A stretch of DNA of 64,000 nucleotides from Cryptomeria japonica (GCF_030272615.1 NC_081414.1:336553927-336617926); one strand, 5' to 3'. Shown: positions 11,427 through 22,512, numbered from the stretch's first letter. Numbers and translations: made by a program. Notes: generated by a model not told the origin, from the sequence alone.

Positions 11427-11710
11427 GGGGATAGTGAGTGAGCGGCCTGTTGGCCAGTGTTTTTAATTTGTTTCCACATGATTTCATTTGTTATTTTTAA
11501 TTCCAAAACTTTTATTATTGCTAGAACATTTGGTTTGGATAACCAGCAAATAACTGGTTTTTTGTTTGCTGCTATAAGTTGTAGGGTAGGGTAATTTACA
11601 AGTTTGGACTGTGTGTAGTATGGGTTTCTCTTTTTCTGCATTTATGCATGGTGAATGACTACAAATTTTGTATATTAAACTCTCTGAATCAATAGAATGA
11701 AATAATATTT

Positions 11711-11809
11711 AGCGATAAAAAAAATATACAATAATTATTAAAAATAATTTTAAAAAGTCTTAAATACAAAATTTCATTTTATAAATTCTAAATATATAAT
11801 TAACAATTA
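11711..11809. other. AT-rich gap between LINE-1 and LINE-2
   Basis: This short AT-rich stretch has no gene. It resembles the sequence to the right of LINE-2 (from 19027) in composition and is the left part of the site into which LINE-2 inserted. Confidence 0.5.
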
Positions 11810-11824
11810 ATATATTATATTTAT
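11810..11824 (+). repeat. Target-site duplication, left copy (LINE-2)
   Basis: ATATATTATATTTAT, identical to 19012-19026 on the other side of LINE-2. The 15-bp length is typical of L1-type insertions. The site is AT-rich, so part of the match could be chance. Confidence 0.75.
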
Positions 11825-11940
11825 AGGTTGGGCTCTTCATCAGATCTTTTCCAGGAATGCTTATTGAGTTTTGATGGAGCAGCGGCAGAGGAGACTAGGG
11901 CTTCAACCGAGGGAGTTGCAAGTTTTTCGACTGCAAGGAG

Positions 11941-13499
11941 ATGGCTTTCAAGGTCGAAGATATGCAGATTAGGGAATGTGGCAGAACTTCACATAGTCAC
12001 GACCTGGTAAACACCCTTGGAAAAATCCAAGCAAGGCTTGGGAGGATCAAGACAGGTTCTTTCATCCCCACAAGCAATGGGGGGAGGAAACGTTAGCCAA
12101 AGAATCCAAGTTTTTGAGAAAGGAGATTACCAGAACCCAAGGGCATCGCAATAAGGAGTACGGCCTGAAAACTATATGGCAACACTACCAAGAGAAAGAA
12201 TGGTGACCTAGAAGGAATTTCTAGAAGCAGATGAAGGTCCCGAAGCAAAAAGAGGGCTTGAGAATGAAGAAATTTTCGTTGATGATAGACAACAAAAGTT
12301 GGAATGACTCAGTGGCCCTCTTCCGGGAGAGGGGATTATTTGTAAAATGTTTTGGTGATTGGCCATCGGTGGGTAAGATGAAAGGCTGGTGTGCTGAAAA
12401 TTGGAAATGCAAAATTGAACTCAAAACCCTTCCAAATGGGTTTTTCCTAGTAATCACTGAAGACGGTAAGGATAAGCAAGGAATTTTAAATAACGAACCC
12501 TTTTTCATGGGTGGAAGGGGTTTGTACGTTAGGGATTGGGAACCTAACTTCAATCTGGTGCTAGCCCCGATTGAAGAGGTACCTGTCTGGCTCAGATTAT
12601 ATAACCTTCCCAGAGAATAATAGAATGAGGAGTTCTTCCAAACCCTAGGTAACAAACTGGGATTCTACATCAGAGCGGATGAGGCTATTGAGTCCAAAGA
12701 CTTCAGCATGTATGCACGAATATGTATTGGGTGGAAACCCCAATACCCACTCTCAAAACAAGTTGAGATCATAACAAACACAGGATAGTGGCTTCAAAAA
12801 ATCGAGGTGGAGGAATCCAACAAAATATGCAAACATTGCAAAAAAGGACACTCGGAGGAAACCTATTTAATAGGCCCTAAAGGGAAAATTGTTGAGAAAA
12901 CAATAGAAGATGAGGTTACCTACTATGCAAACAAGTAAAGTATAAGGAAGGAGACGAGATCAAATGAGGACATGAATCAACCTCTATAAAACCCCTTTAT
13001 TCAAAGGGAGGTTTCGATGGCCCACAACAACACCACCCAGGAGGTGGAAGAAATTGTAACAAATGTTGCTTTTATTAACAAACATAGGGAGGCTGCAGGT
13101 TGGGTAGAAGAGGCCATTGCAAGAGTAGAGAAAGCAGTTGATATTCTGGATGAGGTTAAATCCAGGGCCTTTACTCCCAAGGAAACAGGAGTCAGTTTGG
13201 AGATAGTACAGCACTCTAAGAAGGATAAGGACTCGGGTACTGACAAGGATGAAACCAAGGAAAATAGAGAATCTAATGGAGTTGATGATGAGGATGAATG
13301 GGGATGGATGGATGAGGAAGAAATTTTGGAAACAAGGACAATAGAGCAAACGAAGCCTATGTGTAACAAGGTGCAGATGGGGGAAAAGAGATCGAGAGGC
13401 AGAAAATCAAACTAGTTCAAGATTGCATTGGCTGGAAGCGCCAAAGGCCAAAGTAAATTGATAGTAGGGAAGGGTACCACCCTTCCTAAAGGACAATGA
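11941..13499 (+). pseudogene. LINE-2 ORF1 (DUF4283 and zinc knuckle), broken
   Basis: The likely start is ATG 11941 (MAFKVEDMQ). After one early frameshift near 12000 the frame is continuous to the TGA at 13497. It contains a DUF4283 RRM-like region (12290-12780, with NGFFLV and VWLRLYNLPRE), a CCHC-like knuckle ICKHCKKGHSEETYL at 12828 whose last cysteine is Y, and an acidic, lysine-rich tail. Stops lie at 12618, 12621, 12786, 12936, 12987 and 13413, plus two near 12202 and 12220. ORF1 proteins bind the element RNA. Its stop overlaps the ORF2 start. Confidence 0.8.
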
Positions 13500-16400
13500 A
13501 AATCATAACCTAGAATGTCAGGGGTTGCAATGCCCCTGACAAACGCCGATTGATCAAACGAAGGTTAGATCAATTAAGGCCAGATGTAGTTTTCTTACAA
13601 GAGACAAAGATGAGCAAAGTGGAAGCTAAGGTACTCATGGGAACCTGGAAGCAGTGGATGGGGATCTTCGTAGATTCAGAGGGAGCATTGGGAGGTCTGG
13701 GTATCCTTTGGAACGCGAACAATTACAAGGTTGAGGAAGTTTTTACTTCTAGTATGTGGCAAGTATGTAAGGTTCATTCCTACCCCCTAAATGTTGATTT
13801 CAACTTGATCAATGTTTATGGACCATCAAAACCCAATCTTCAAAGAAATTTTTGGAAGCCCATTTCTTCCCTCAGTAGAGATCTGGAAGGTGGTGTTATT
13901 ATTATTGGGGGTGACTTCAATGCTATATTGGATCTGAGTGATAAATCAGGGGGTAAGGGAGGACCTTCGGCGACCCAAGTAAATTTTCAAAGTTTTGTGG
14001 TTGACAATGGACTCAGGGAAGTCAAATCCAAGGATTGACAATTCACATGGTCTAACCGAAGGATCATAGGGCATCATGTAGCAGAGAAGCTTGACCATTT
14101 TTTCCTGGGTGGGCCTTGGGTGGAAACCAATCTCCTTTTCGTCTCAAATATTCAACCAATGGTTGCTTCAGATCATCTACCAGTGGAGCTCACCATAGCT
14201 TTCGATGGCCCCCCCATCAGATGTCCTTTCAAATTTGAAAAAATGTGGCTGAGGGATGGAAGCTTGAGGGATTTAATCAAGGAATGGTGGTCTGGAGCCC
14301 TGAAGATTTGTGGTACTAAGGCCTTCATTTTCGTCAAGAAGTTGTAGTTTGTTAAGTCTAAAATCAAAGAGTGGAATCGAATCAAGTTTGGCAATATTTT
14401 GGCAAATAAAAGAGATCTGGAGGAAAGGCTGGCAGCCTTGCAAGAAGACATAATTCAAAAGGGGATGATATCCAAGATGTTCTTGCAGGAGAGAGACCTC
14501 AAAAGGTAATATATTGAAGTTCTAGCCCAAGAGGAGATATATTGGAGACAGAAGTTGAGAGAATGTTGGCTAAAGGAAGGAGACAAAAATACAAAAAATT
14601 TCCACAACTCGGTAAAGGCGAGAAGATCCCAGAAGAAAATCACAACCATCTACAACAGTGAGAATGTCTTACTAGACAATTTGGAGGACATAAATAAAGA
14701 GGCGGTTGATTTATTTCTAGCACTACTATCCAAGGAAAGTTCTACCAATTCGGAGCTCCAACAAAATGTGCTAAATGTTATCCTGGAGCTGATAAAAGAT
14801 GCGCAAAATTAGGCACTGATGAAACCCATTCAAGCGAAGGAGGTTCAAAATACGGTCTTTAGTATGGAAGGTGATAAAGCTTCAGGGCCAGATGGTTTCC
14901 TGGCTTTTTTCTACCAAACCTTCTGGGAGATTGTAGGAAATGAGGTTTAGGCAGTAGTGGAGGAATCACGGAGCAAGGCGAGTGTTGCAAAGGAGCTAAA
15001 ATGCACACTACTTGCCCTTATCCCCAAGGTGGAGCACCCTACGTCTTTCAATGAATTCAGGCCAATTTCTTTGTGCAATACCATTTACAAAGTGATAACT
15101 AAAGTGATATCAAATAGATTGAAACCATTACTAAGTCATCTCATCTCAGAAGAACAGAGTGGCTTTGTCCTAGGTAGATCGATTGTTGAGGGAATAATAA
15201 TTGCCCATGAGGCCATCCACACAGTTCGTCAATCAAAAGTGGATCGAATGTTGATCAAATTAGATATTAGACAAGCATATGACATGGTGGATCGGGAATT
15301 TCTTCTCTAGGTTTTACAAAGCTTTAGCTTCTCCAAAGAATGGATTAGCTAGATAAGGGCTTGTATAGGGGGGGTGTGGACTTCTATCTTGGTTAATGGT
15401 AGCCCACAAGGCTTCTTTCAAACTACACGTGGACTTAGACAAGGAGACCCATTATCACCTTTCCTGTTCATTATATTGGCGGAAGTTTTGGGAAGACTAA
15501 TTCGATTACAGCAACAACGAGGAAGCTGGAAAGGGATTAAAATTGTGAAAGGAATGGAGCCAGTTACACATCAAAAATTTGCAGATGATACCCTACTGTG
15601 TGGGCAATCTTCACTTCAAGAGGCCCGAGTGATTAGAAGGACAATAAATGTTTTCTACAGAGAAAGTGGTCAGTAGGTTAACTGGGCCAAATCGGAAGCT
15701 TTTTTCTTTAATACAGGGGTCGACAAACAGCAAGAAATTTCAGATATCCTAGGAGTCAAAAGGGGTCTCCTACCTGGAAAGTTTTTGGGTACCCCCTTAT
15801 TTGGTGGGATTAACGGTGCTAACCTATGGAACAACCTCATTGATGTTTGTGCAAATCACCTTGAAGGGTGGAAGAGTAAATGGCTTACCTTGTCTAGGTG
15901 GATTATGCTTCTCAAAGCGGTCCTCTTAGCCCTTCCCATATTCTCCATGATAGCCTTGAAGATCTTGGAGAAAGTGATTAACTGTATAAACAGGGGGATG
16001 AGAAAATTTCTTTGGAATGGAAAAGAAGCAAATGACAAAATTCCCTTGGTTGCGTGGGATAAAGTCTGTCAAGCCAAATAGGTAGGGGGAGTAGGACTGA
16101 GAAACTAGAAAGTCCTAAATGAAGCAATGGGGTCAAAAGTGATTTGGTAGATTTACGCCCAGTTGAATCAGAAATGGGTACAAATACTAAAACATAAGTA
16201 CTTAGATCAGATGAGCAGGGAACGTATATTCACTATCAGCACCTTACCAAAAGGCTCAGCCATATGGAATTTTATTGCTTCCTACAGACATGTCATTACT
16301 GAGCACATCACTTGGGAAATAGGCAATGGGACAGTGGCCAATTTCTGGACAGACTCATGGGAGGGGAGGCCAGCTCTCTTAGATAGACCAGATATTGAGA

Positions 16401-17725
16401 ATATCAAGCAGGTAACTAAAGTCCAGTGGGGAGAAAAGGTAGGAGAATTTCTCTTGAAAAGAAGGGTCCAAGAGGTAGACTTGTGTGAATGGAAAGACGT
16501 AGAAAATCTACCCTTGCCAGCAAATCAAAAAGACCTGTTAAAGAGTATCATGTAGGAGTACACCCCTATGATGTCCACTAAGGAAGACACTATAAGATGG
16601 TGTGGTTCAAAATCGGGGCAGTACTCGTTCAAGATTGGTTATAGTATTCTTGACAAACTAGAAGAAAGAAAGGAATGGCCAATAAAACTAATGTGGAGCT
16701 CCCCAATTCTCCCAAAAGAAGGAGCCTTTGCGTGGTTTGTTCTGAAAAAACACATCCTGACAGGGGACAGATTGTGTAGACTGGGCTTCTTGAGCCCTTT
16801 CAGATGCAGAATGTGCAACAAGGCAGAGGAATCTCTGGATCACCTTCTTCAACAATGTGAGGAAGCGCAGAAGGTATGGAGCTTCCTTTTAGGGAAGTTA
16901 GGATGGATGGTCCCTCTACCTAATACAGTCCTTGACATTTTCTCTAGCTAGAATATACCGAGCCGTAGATCTATTTTTTTCAGCTTATGGTTAGTGGCAC
17001 CATCCCTTGTTATATGGGAGGTTTGGAAGGAGAGAAATAGAAGGATATTCCAAGAAAAAGAAGAACCAATGGAGAGTCTGTTGTTAAGGGTTGAAAGAGC
17101 GATAACCGAATCCGTATCAGTGGCAGCCAGAAACCATAATCTAGCAAAATACCCCTACACTAGTGAGGACAGAGATATTCAAGCTAATTGGCCTGTTGTG
17201 AATTGTCAACCCGTCAATGGGTCCTTGTGGGTTAATCCCCCTTTAGGAAAAGAGGTCACATGGGAATCGTCGAGCAAGGAATGGATGAAAATAAACTTCG
17301 ACGGAGCATCTAGGGGAAACCCAGGAGCCTCAGGAGTGGGAGTAGTTGCGAGAAATGATAAAGGGGTCATCCTTTTCAAAGGGGCACGACAACTGCAGGA
17401 TGGAACAAATAATGAAGCAGAGGTATAGGCGACACTTATGGCAACTGAATTGTCTAAAAACGTGAAAGTCCCAAGGTTGCACCTGGAAGGAGATTCCCAA
17501 GTGGTCATCAACGCAATTGCTAAGGGAAATACCCCATCATGGAAATTATCCTGTTGGGTGGAGATCATTCGAGAGAAACTCAACCTCTTTGAGGAGTTTC
17601 GGGTCTCCCACGTCAGGCGAGGTGCCAATGCAGTGGCAGACCTACTCTCCAACATCGGATGTGACATGACAAGCCAAATGGCCAAGTGGTGGAAGGGAGA
17701 TGGTAGAGTGTGGAAGTGGATTTAA
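13496..17725 (+). pseudogene. LINE-2 ORF2: endonuclease, reverse transcriptase, RNase H
   Basis: One unbroken frame of 1,409 codons. Endonuclease: NVRGCN, FLQETKMS, NLINVYGPS, GGDFNAI near 13910 and ASDHLPVELT near 14170. RT: GDKASGPDGF near 14875, GFVLGRSI near 15165, RQGDPLSPFLF and FADDTLL at 15578. A zf-RVT domain CRMCNKAEESLDHLLQQC lies near 16805, and RNase H (NFDGASRGNPG, NNEAEV, LEGDS, RRGANAVADLL) between 17290 and 17660. Fifteen stops interrupt it: TAG at 13511, 14345, 14810, 14948, 15308, 15350, 15674, 16079, 16106, 16148, 16553, 16949 and 17426, TGA at 14036, TAA at 14507. Catalytic residues are kept. Confidence 0.9.
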
Positions 17726-18049
17726 TGCAGTCCTAGATGCATGAAACAATCTACATGCACGCAAGGTAGCCCATAATGAGGAGTATGCCCTCTCAAAGAC
17801 ACTGCAATTAATGAGGCAGTTGCCAAGTGCAGAGTACCTATTCGAGATGATGGCGGAGTGCAGCAAATCTGCTGCGAAATATCATTCTTTTTATATCATT
17901 GACTATGCATTTATGACCCGTCGCAAACGATGGCGGAGGAATAAATTAATTCAGTTTGGGAGTGGAGTATTTTCAAACAATTTGATTGATAAATGTTTTT
18001 CATGTCATTTGCATTGTAGAGTTTGGAGATAACAGTTTGTGCAGGTTCA
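17726..18049. other. Spacer between RNase H and ORF3 in LINE-2
   Basis: About 320 bp without a long frame. The matching spacer in LINE-1 (10413-10751) is much less alike than the flanking coding parts. Both end in a pyrimidine-poor TTTGCATTGTAG...GCAGG stretch (AAATTGCAGG in LINE-1), so a 3' splice site just before ORF3 is conceivable. Confidence 0.4.
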
Positions 18050-18745
18050 ATGGAGGCAAATTTTACTCTGAGAACCAAGAAGAAATTGGTTCCTTTTCTA
18101 GGGACGGTGTCGGATAAAAGAATGCAGGGACTCTTCAAGTACAAAGAAGAGAAATCATGGAGTGCGGTGCGCCTAATGCTAGGGGAGGATTTTCCGCACA
18201 TTCACTTCCATTACAGGATGAATATGGAGGTGTAATCCTTGATTATGGCCTAGGCATGTGAATTTGAACCAGAGACAGAGAAAATAAAGCTCACGTTGAT
18301 AAAGTTGATTGATGGGGAATATCTGATAAACCTTGACTCCATTTTGGAGTGGGTTGTCCCTCAGACAGGAATCCGCATTCGGGAGGGAGATGTTGAGGAG
18401 GAGATATTGCCTTTTGCCCAAGGGCTGGAAAACCGAATTAAGGAGAAATGTCGTGAGCGAGCTCACATCGGCTGGGAAGCCATGAAGCTCTGCGTCAAGC
18501 TAATCAGAACAGATGAAGTTTTGAAGGCCCTCAAGGTGGTGGCACGTATGGAGGTTGGGAGAGAGTTGCGTGACCATTTTGAGGAAGGGCGGGCAGTCCA
18601 ATTGTTAGCCAGTCTAGAAGGTGACCCTGACTTTGGGAGTTTGGATTGCATCCCGAAAATGAAGAGCGAAGTAGCAAAGGGAAAGGCACTGGCAGATATC
18701 GCGGATAAGGAGGAGGAGCAGAAGAACCAGAGAGGGAGCGACTGA
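18050..18745 (+). pseudogene. LINE-2 ORF3, unknown function
   Basis: ATG at 18050 opens a 231-residue frame, broken only by TAA 18233 and TAG 18251. LINE-1 has Y and W codons at these places. Visible parts: a basic N-terminus (MEANFTLRTKKKLVPFLG), a middle with ACEFEPE and LINLDSILEWV, a charged helical part with GWEAMKLCVKL and ARMEVGRELRDHFEEGR, then LLASLEGDPDFGSLDCIPKM and a lysine/glutamate tail. No known LINE domain fits: it is not RNase H, zf-RVT or DUF4283. It is in the same frame as ORF2 but 320 bp downstream. The start is chosen because homology with LINE-1 begins there. Confidence 0.65.
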
Positions 18746-19011
18746 GTGGCCACGGGTCGATAAATTTTGTTTTGTGGTTACTTCTATTTCTTATTTAAAA
18801 AAAAAAAACTAAAATTTTATGGATGACTGTAATATTTTAGTGCAGAGATGCACAGTACTGGTTTCTTATTCCTTGTTTTTAACTTTGAATGTTCTCCATA
18901 GTAGGTCAGGACTATTAGTTTTTTGGGCCGATGTTTATATCTTGAATGGCCTTGGATGATTGTATATCTTTTTTGAATCAATATACTACAAAATTACCAA
19001 TCAAAAAATAT
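18746..19011 (+). other. LINE-2 3' UTR and A-rich end
   Basis: Contains an A12 run near 18798 and ends TTTGAATCAATATACTACA followed by an A-rich tail directly before the right target-site duplication. LINE-1 ends in the same TGAATCAATA block near 11690. Confidence 0.7.
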
Positions 19012-19026
19012 ATATATTATATTTAT
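19012..19026 (+). repeat. Target-site duplication, right copy (LINE-2)
   Basis: Exact copy of 11810-11824, directly after the A-rich tail of LINE-2. Confidence 0.75.
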
Positions 19027-20396
19027 TATTTTAATAATACAAATAAAAATTAACAAGTGCCATGTAGTGTAAAGTATCTCTCGTCATAATATTGTAATAA
19101 AAATATTTGTTCTAAATTTTATTTATTATAATTTTGAATTATAATAAAAATATATTTAATTTTTAATTATTGTGATTTAAATCATTGTTATTTTAAAACT
19201 ATATTAGTATAAATATGTTTATGTAATATAATTATAATTCTTATTTTAATAAAATAATTATAATATAATAATTAAATTAATCTCAGATTTAATTATTAAT
19301 TTGTAGTGTAATATTATATTATTTTTCATGTTTATGTAATATTAATTATAATTGATCTTAATTAAATAAATAGTAATAATTATCAAAGTGAAAATAGATA
19401 TTTTTTGAATAACTTAACGAAAAATATTAAAATTTATGATTAAAAGTTATTATATTAGTTTGTATATGTTAAAATGATTAAAATTTATGATTTTCAAAAA
19501 GTACTAAAAAATAGAATGATTTCAAAAAGATATATAAAATAAAATTTATAAAGAATACATGTAATTATTAGGTTTTTTTAATAGAAGTAGTTGTATTTGA
19601 TTTTTTATTTATTTAATTTAAAATAAATCAAATTCCTATAATTGATTTTACTATCTATATTTTAAGATAAAAAAGAATTAAAATTTCTATATCTATTTAG
19701 AAAAATAATTATATTTACAATATGTAAATAATAAAAAATGAATAAACTACTTAAAATATACATTTCTTTTTTAAAAATAGAAAGGAAATAAAAAAACCTA
19801 ACCAATGGTGTAGATATAATAATTTTTACAATATCTTAAATTTAAAAATATAAATCTCCACTTTACAAAAACTAAATTTAGTTTGAAACCAAAAGGAAAT
19901 TAAATAAATTAAAACTAAAACTAAAAAATAACAATACTAAGGGGAACTACTAAAAAAAGCTTTGCATTTAAAAAATATAAAATGTAATAAAATAAAATTA
20001 AAAAATTATTTTTTTATCAAATGCATATAAAAAGTAAAAATAAAATTCTTTATTATTATTAGATTTAATATTTTTGAATACAAATTAAATTCAAATTTAA
20101 ATTATTATATAAAAAATGAAAAAAGAAAAAGTAATTAATTATTATATATTGAAAAAAAAAATAACAAACATCAAATGTTGCAATATATATTTTGAAAGAT
20201 GTGTATAAAAAAGTAAAATTAACTACTTGTTCCTTCACCAATAAAATATTATAGTTTTAGAACTAATTGTTTAAAGTAAAACTATCATGAACAAATTTAA
20301 AAATAATGATTTAAAATAAAACTGCTGTTAGAACATTAATTACTTCACTTATAAAATATTACAAACCTAAACTAAAAATAAAATACTGATACATGA
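19027..20396. other. AT-rich intergenic stretch
   Basis: About 1.4 kb, strongly AT-rich with many short A and T runs and no frame above background. Nothing else seen. Confidence 0.7.
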
Positions 20397-20645
20397 TATT
20401 CCTTTGCTATTAAAAATTAAAAATACTCTATGAAAAAGCTTCATCTAAAAATAGTTGTCTAAAAGTAAAACTGGGGTGTGGAAGATTGCATCAATTATGA
20501 CTTTAAATTGGGGAGGTTCCATTAATTGGGTTCATCGAGCTTGATTTTATGGGGGAGATTGCATTGTTTAATTTGGAAAGGATTTGAAGCTCTGGCACAA
20601 TTGATTTTTTCTCCGTCACTCTTTGCGTTGTACATAATTTTGCAA

Positions 20646-21104
20646 ATGGCGGCATCGTTGATCAATGACCTTGAAGCACGACTGGATGAAACGGAGTTGA
20701 TGAATAAAGTTACCCTTAAAAAACTAGTGAAGATTGAATTGATTTTATTTCTGTCATTCCTCATCGCTTTCTGTATAGTTGTGAAATTTGCAGTTAACGA
20801 TTACTACAAACACCCTGAGAAAAGCATTGCTTTTAACATATTAATGCTTGGAATTCTTGTGGGTCTACTTGCTTTCTTCGAATTTTTCATGTACCTTGTG
20901 AGTGAAGCGTCCTTCCAGACAAAGAACCTTATTTTGTTCAGCAAGGTGCATCTTTGCATTGTAACAGTCATCTTTCTATTCAGTTTCCTCGGAGCAATTG
21001 ATTTGATGATACGGCCCCAACAAATATATGTTGCAAATTGTGCTTCTGCAGGGGCTGTGGCAATAGAGTGTCTCATTCTTTATGGTATTGTTTCACTGTC
21101 CTAA
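20646..21104 (+). CDS. Small four-helix membrane protein, copy A
   Basis: A 152-residue protein with an intact frame. The ATG at 20646 (MAASLINDLE) is chosen because copy B is homologous from that point (MATLLFNDFE) and diverges before it; an upstream in-frame ATG at 20526 is not shared. A short acidic N-terminus and a conserved NKVTLKK block precede four hydrophobic helices near residues 30-50, 61-85, 97-122 and 128-150. The KHPEK loop after helix 1 and the AIDLM-x3-PQQ turn after helix 3 are conserved in copy B. I do not recognise the family; it is probably an integral membrane protein. It appears to be a single exon. Confidence 0.65.
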   Translation: MAASLINDLEARLDETELMNKVTLKKLVKIELILFLSFLIAFCIVVKFAVNDYYKHPEKSIAFNILMLGILVGLLAFFEFFMYLVSEASFQTKNLILFSKVHLCIVTVIFLFSFLGAIDLMIRPQQIYVANCASAGAVAIECLILYGIVSLS

Positions 21105-21267
21105 CTCTCTTACTTCTCTTCTTATCCACATGTATAATTTTCAAAAACAGAATTTATTAGCAGAGTTAACTGCTGTTAGCTCCCTCTATGGTGGCTTTGT
21201 TTTGTTTCTTAAGTAAAGGCTGTGATCTCTATTTAAATTCAACCTCTTTGTAATTTCTATATACTGC

Positions 21268-21273
21268 AATAAA
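21268..21273 (+). terminator. Possible polyadenylation signal of gene A
   Basis: AATAAA, 164 bases after the stop codon of gene A, in a T-rich and then A-rich context. It is the first canonical hexamer downstream. Confidence 0.35.
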
Positions 21274-22251
21274 GATAACAGGGACTGCATAAAAACAGAG
21301 CACCCTGCTCTTAAGAACAGAGTAGTGTATTGTCATCTAGATTCATGAAATTTTCAATTATTTATTGTGCCAATTAGAGGGGATCTGTAAGTGAATATAT
21401 TTATTGCTGTTATTTTGTTTTATTGCTCAGTGCAGAACATGCCCCAAAACTTTACGCTTAACAGACCTAGCGTCACACATTAGTGTAGACTGATCGGAGC
21501 GTTTGTCACGGTTTCTTATGAAAAATTATTTCTGCAAGACAGCTTCTTGTGCTCAAGTGTATTCAAAATTTCACATTCAATTCAGGCACTTATTATAACT
21601 TGCTATATGAATTCCACTCACACTCACCGACCGTGATCCCATGAACTGTTGGCCTTTTATAATTGGGGATACAGTCCTTAATTATTAAGGGTTTGGTAGC
21701 CCCTTAAAATAAGCGGTTTTCCATCATAACATGTTATCTGCAAGTGTATTATTAATGATTCTTAGACAATTTTCTATCTTGCAAGCTTAGTTTTACAATT
21801 TATCAGATTGCCAATGTTAATCTTTGCTAGTTCGTAGTTTTTCGATACACTTTGATAGATTTTTTAGTTTGTCTCTCTGGAAAGGGAAGCATCATTTTAT
21901 CTGTGTTGTTTGATCTTGACCATATTATTTAGGCTAGTGGATTCTCTGGACATCTTTTTAATTTTTCCGATTCTTAGGAAATTGAAAAGTTCTAAACTGA
22001 AACGCAAGCCATTGGCAGAAATCTCATGGAGAAATCTGTAGGTCTGATTATTCAGGTCTAGCTGCCCTATGATACAGCCGTAATTTGGCAGTTCAAGAAT
22101 CAAATTTCTTGTAGGTTAAGATATCTTATAGAGGGTGGATAGCAATGAGATGTTGAAGTCTTGCAGCAGGTGTATATACTTTTTCTGAGTGCTCTGCTGA
22201 TGCAAAGCAGGATCTATTATGAATCAACATTTTAGAGTGAAATTGTTGCAG

Positions 22252-22414
22252 ACGCATTTATATTGATAGGTACAGGAAAGCAAGTAGTAGATCCATTGTA
22301 GGAGGCGTGCCCACCTTGAGGCCAGATTACGTGGTAGCGATGAATGCAGAGAGGAAAGCACAAGACCCCTGTGCTGTCTCTAATCGAGTCCGATATTTCT
22401 TTGGGATTGTATGA
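22252..22414 (+). other. Exon-like conserved block, copy A
   Basis: It follows TTGTTGCAG, a fair 3' splice site. The frame starting at 22253 is open for 53 codons to TGA (RIYIDRYRKASS, then LRPDYVVAMNAERKAQD). The same frame in copy B (50271-50405) is open too. The differences I counted fall on codon positions 1 and 3, with only two at position 2, both near the end, which suggests past protein-level selection. No matching upstream exon is found and the family is not recognised. Confidence 0.35.
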
Positions 22415-22512
22415 AAGAATTAATTACCCCGTTCTGGTCAACGATTATGATGAATGTTTTTTTGTATTGTGTTGATTTTTTTTTATTTATTTATTTATAT
22501 TTTTTTTTTTGG

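Larger units (their letters stand above)
7715..11710 (+). mobile_element. LINE-1: 5'-truncated L1-type LINE with RNase H and ORF3
   Basis: Homology to LINE-2 begins in the RT domain near 7722 (IPKVENPTSFNEF) and runs to the shared 3' end (TGAATCAATA near 11690 then an A-rich tail to about 11730). ORF1, endonuclease and the N-terminal part of RT are absent, the usual result of incomplete target-primed reverse transcription. Order kept: RT, zinc-binding C-terminal domain, RNase H, 340-bp spacer, ORF3, 3' UTR. It lies about 100 bp upstream of LINE-2, a full copy of the same family. I found no target-site duplication. Confidence 0.85.
11825..19011 (+). mobile_element. LINE-2: full-length L1-type LINE with RNase H and ORF3
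   Basis: The element is 7.19 kb long, bounded by exact 15-bp target-site duplications, with a short 5' UTR, ORF1, ORF2 (endonuclease, RT, zf-RVT, RNase H), a 320-bp spacer, ORF3 and a 3' UTR ending in an A-rich tail. All three frames carry stops, so it is inactive. ORF2 has no frameshift across its 1,409 codons. LINE-1 next door is a truncated sister. Confidence 0.9.

Noticed and set aside
12984-13369. Two minus-strand ORFs of about 120 codons
   Set aside because: Antisense shadows of the lysine- and glutamate-rich tail of LINE-2 ORF1.
13511-17428. TAG recoded as an amino acid in this genome
   Set aside because: Several positions align to Q or W codons in sister copies in a CHG context, and the neighbouring host-like genes use no internal TAG; deamination is the simpler explanation.
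20526-20645. Upstream 40-residue extension of gene A, hydrophobic, like a signal peptide
   Set aside because: Copy B has no matching extension and homology starts at the second ATG.
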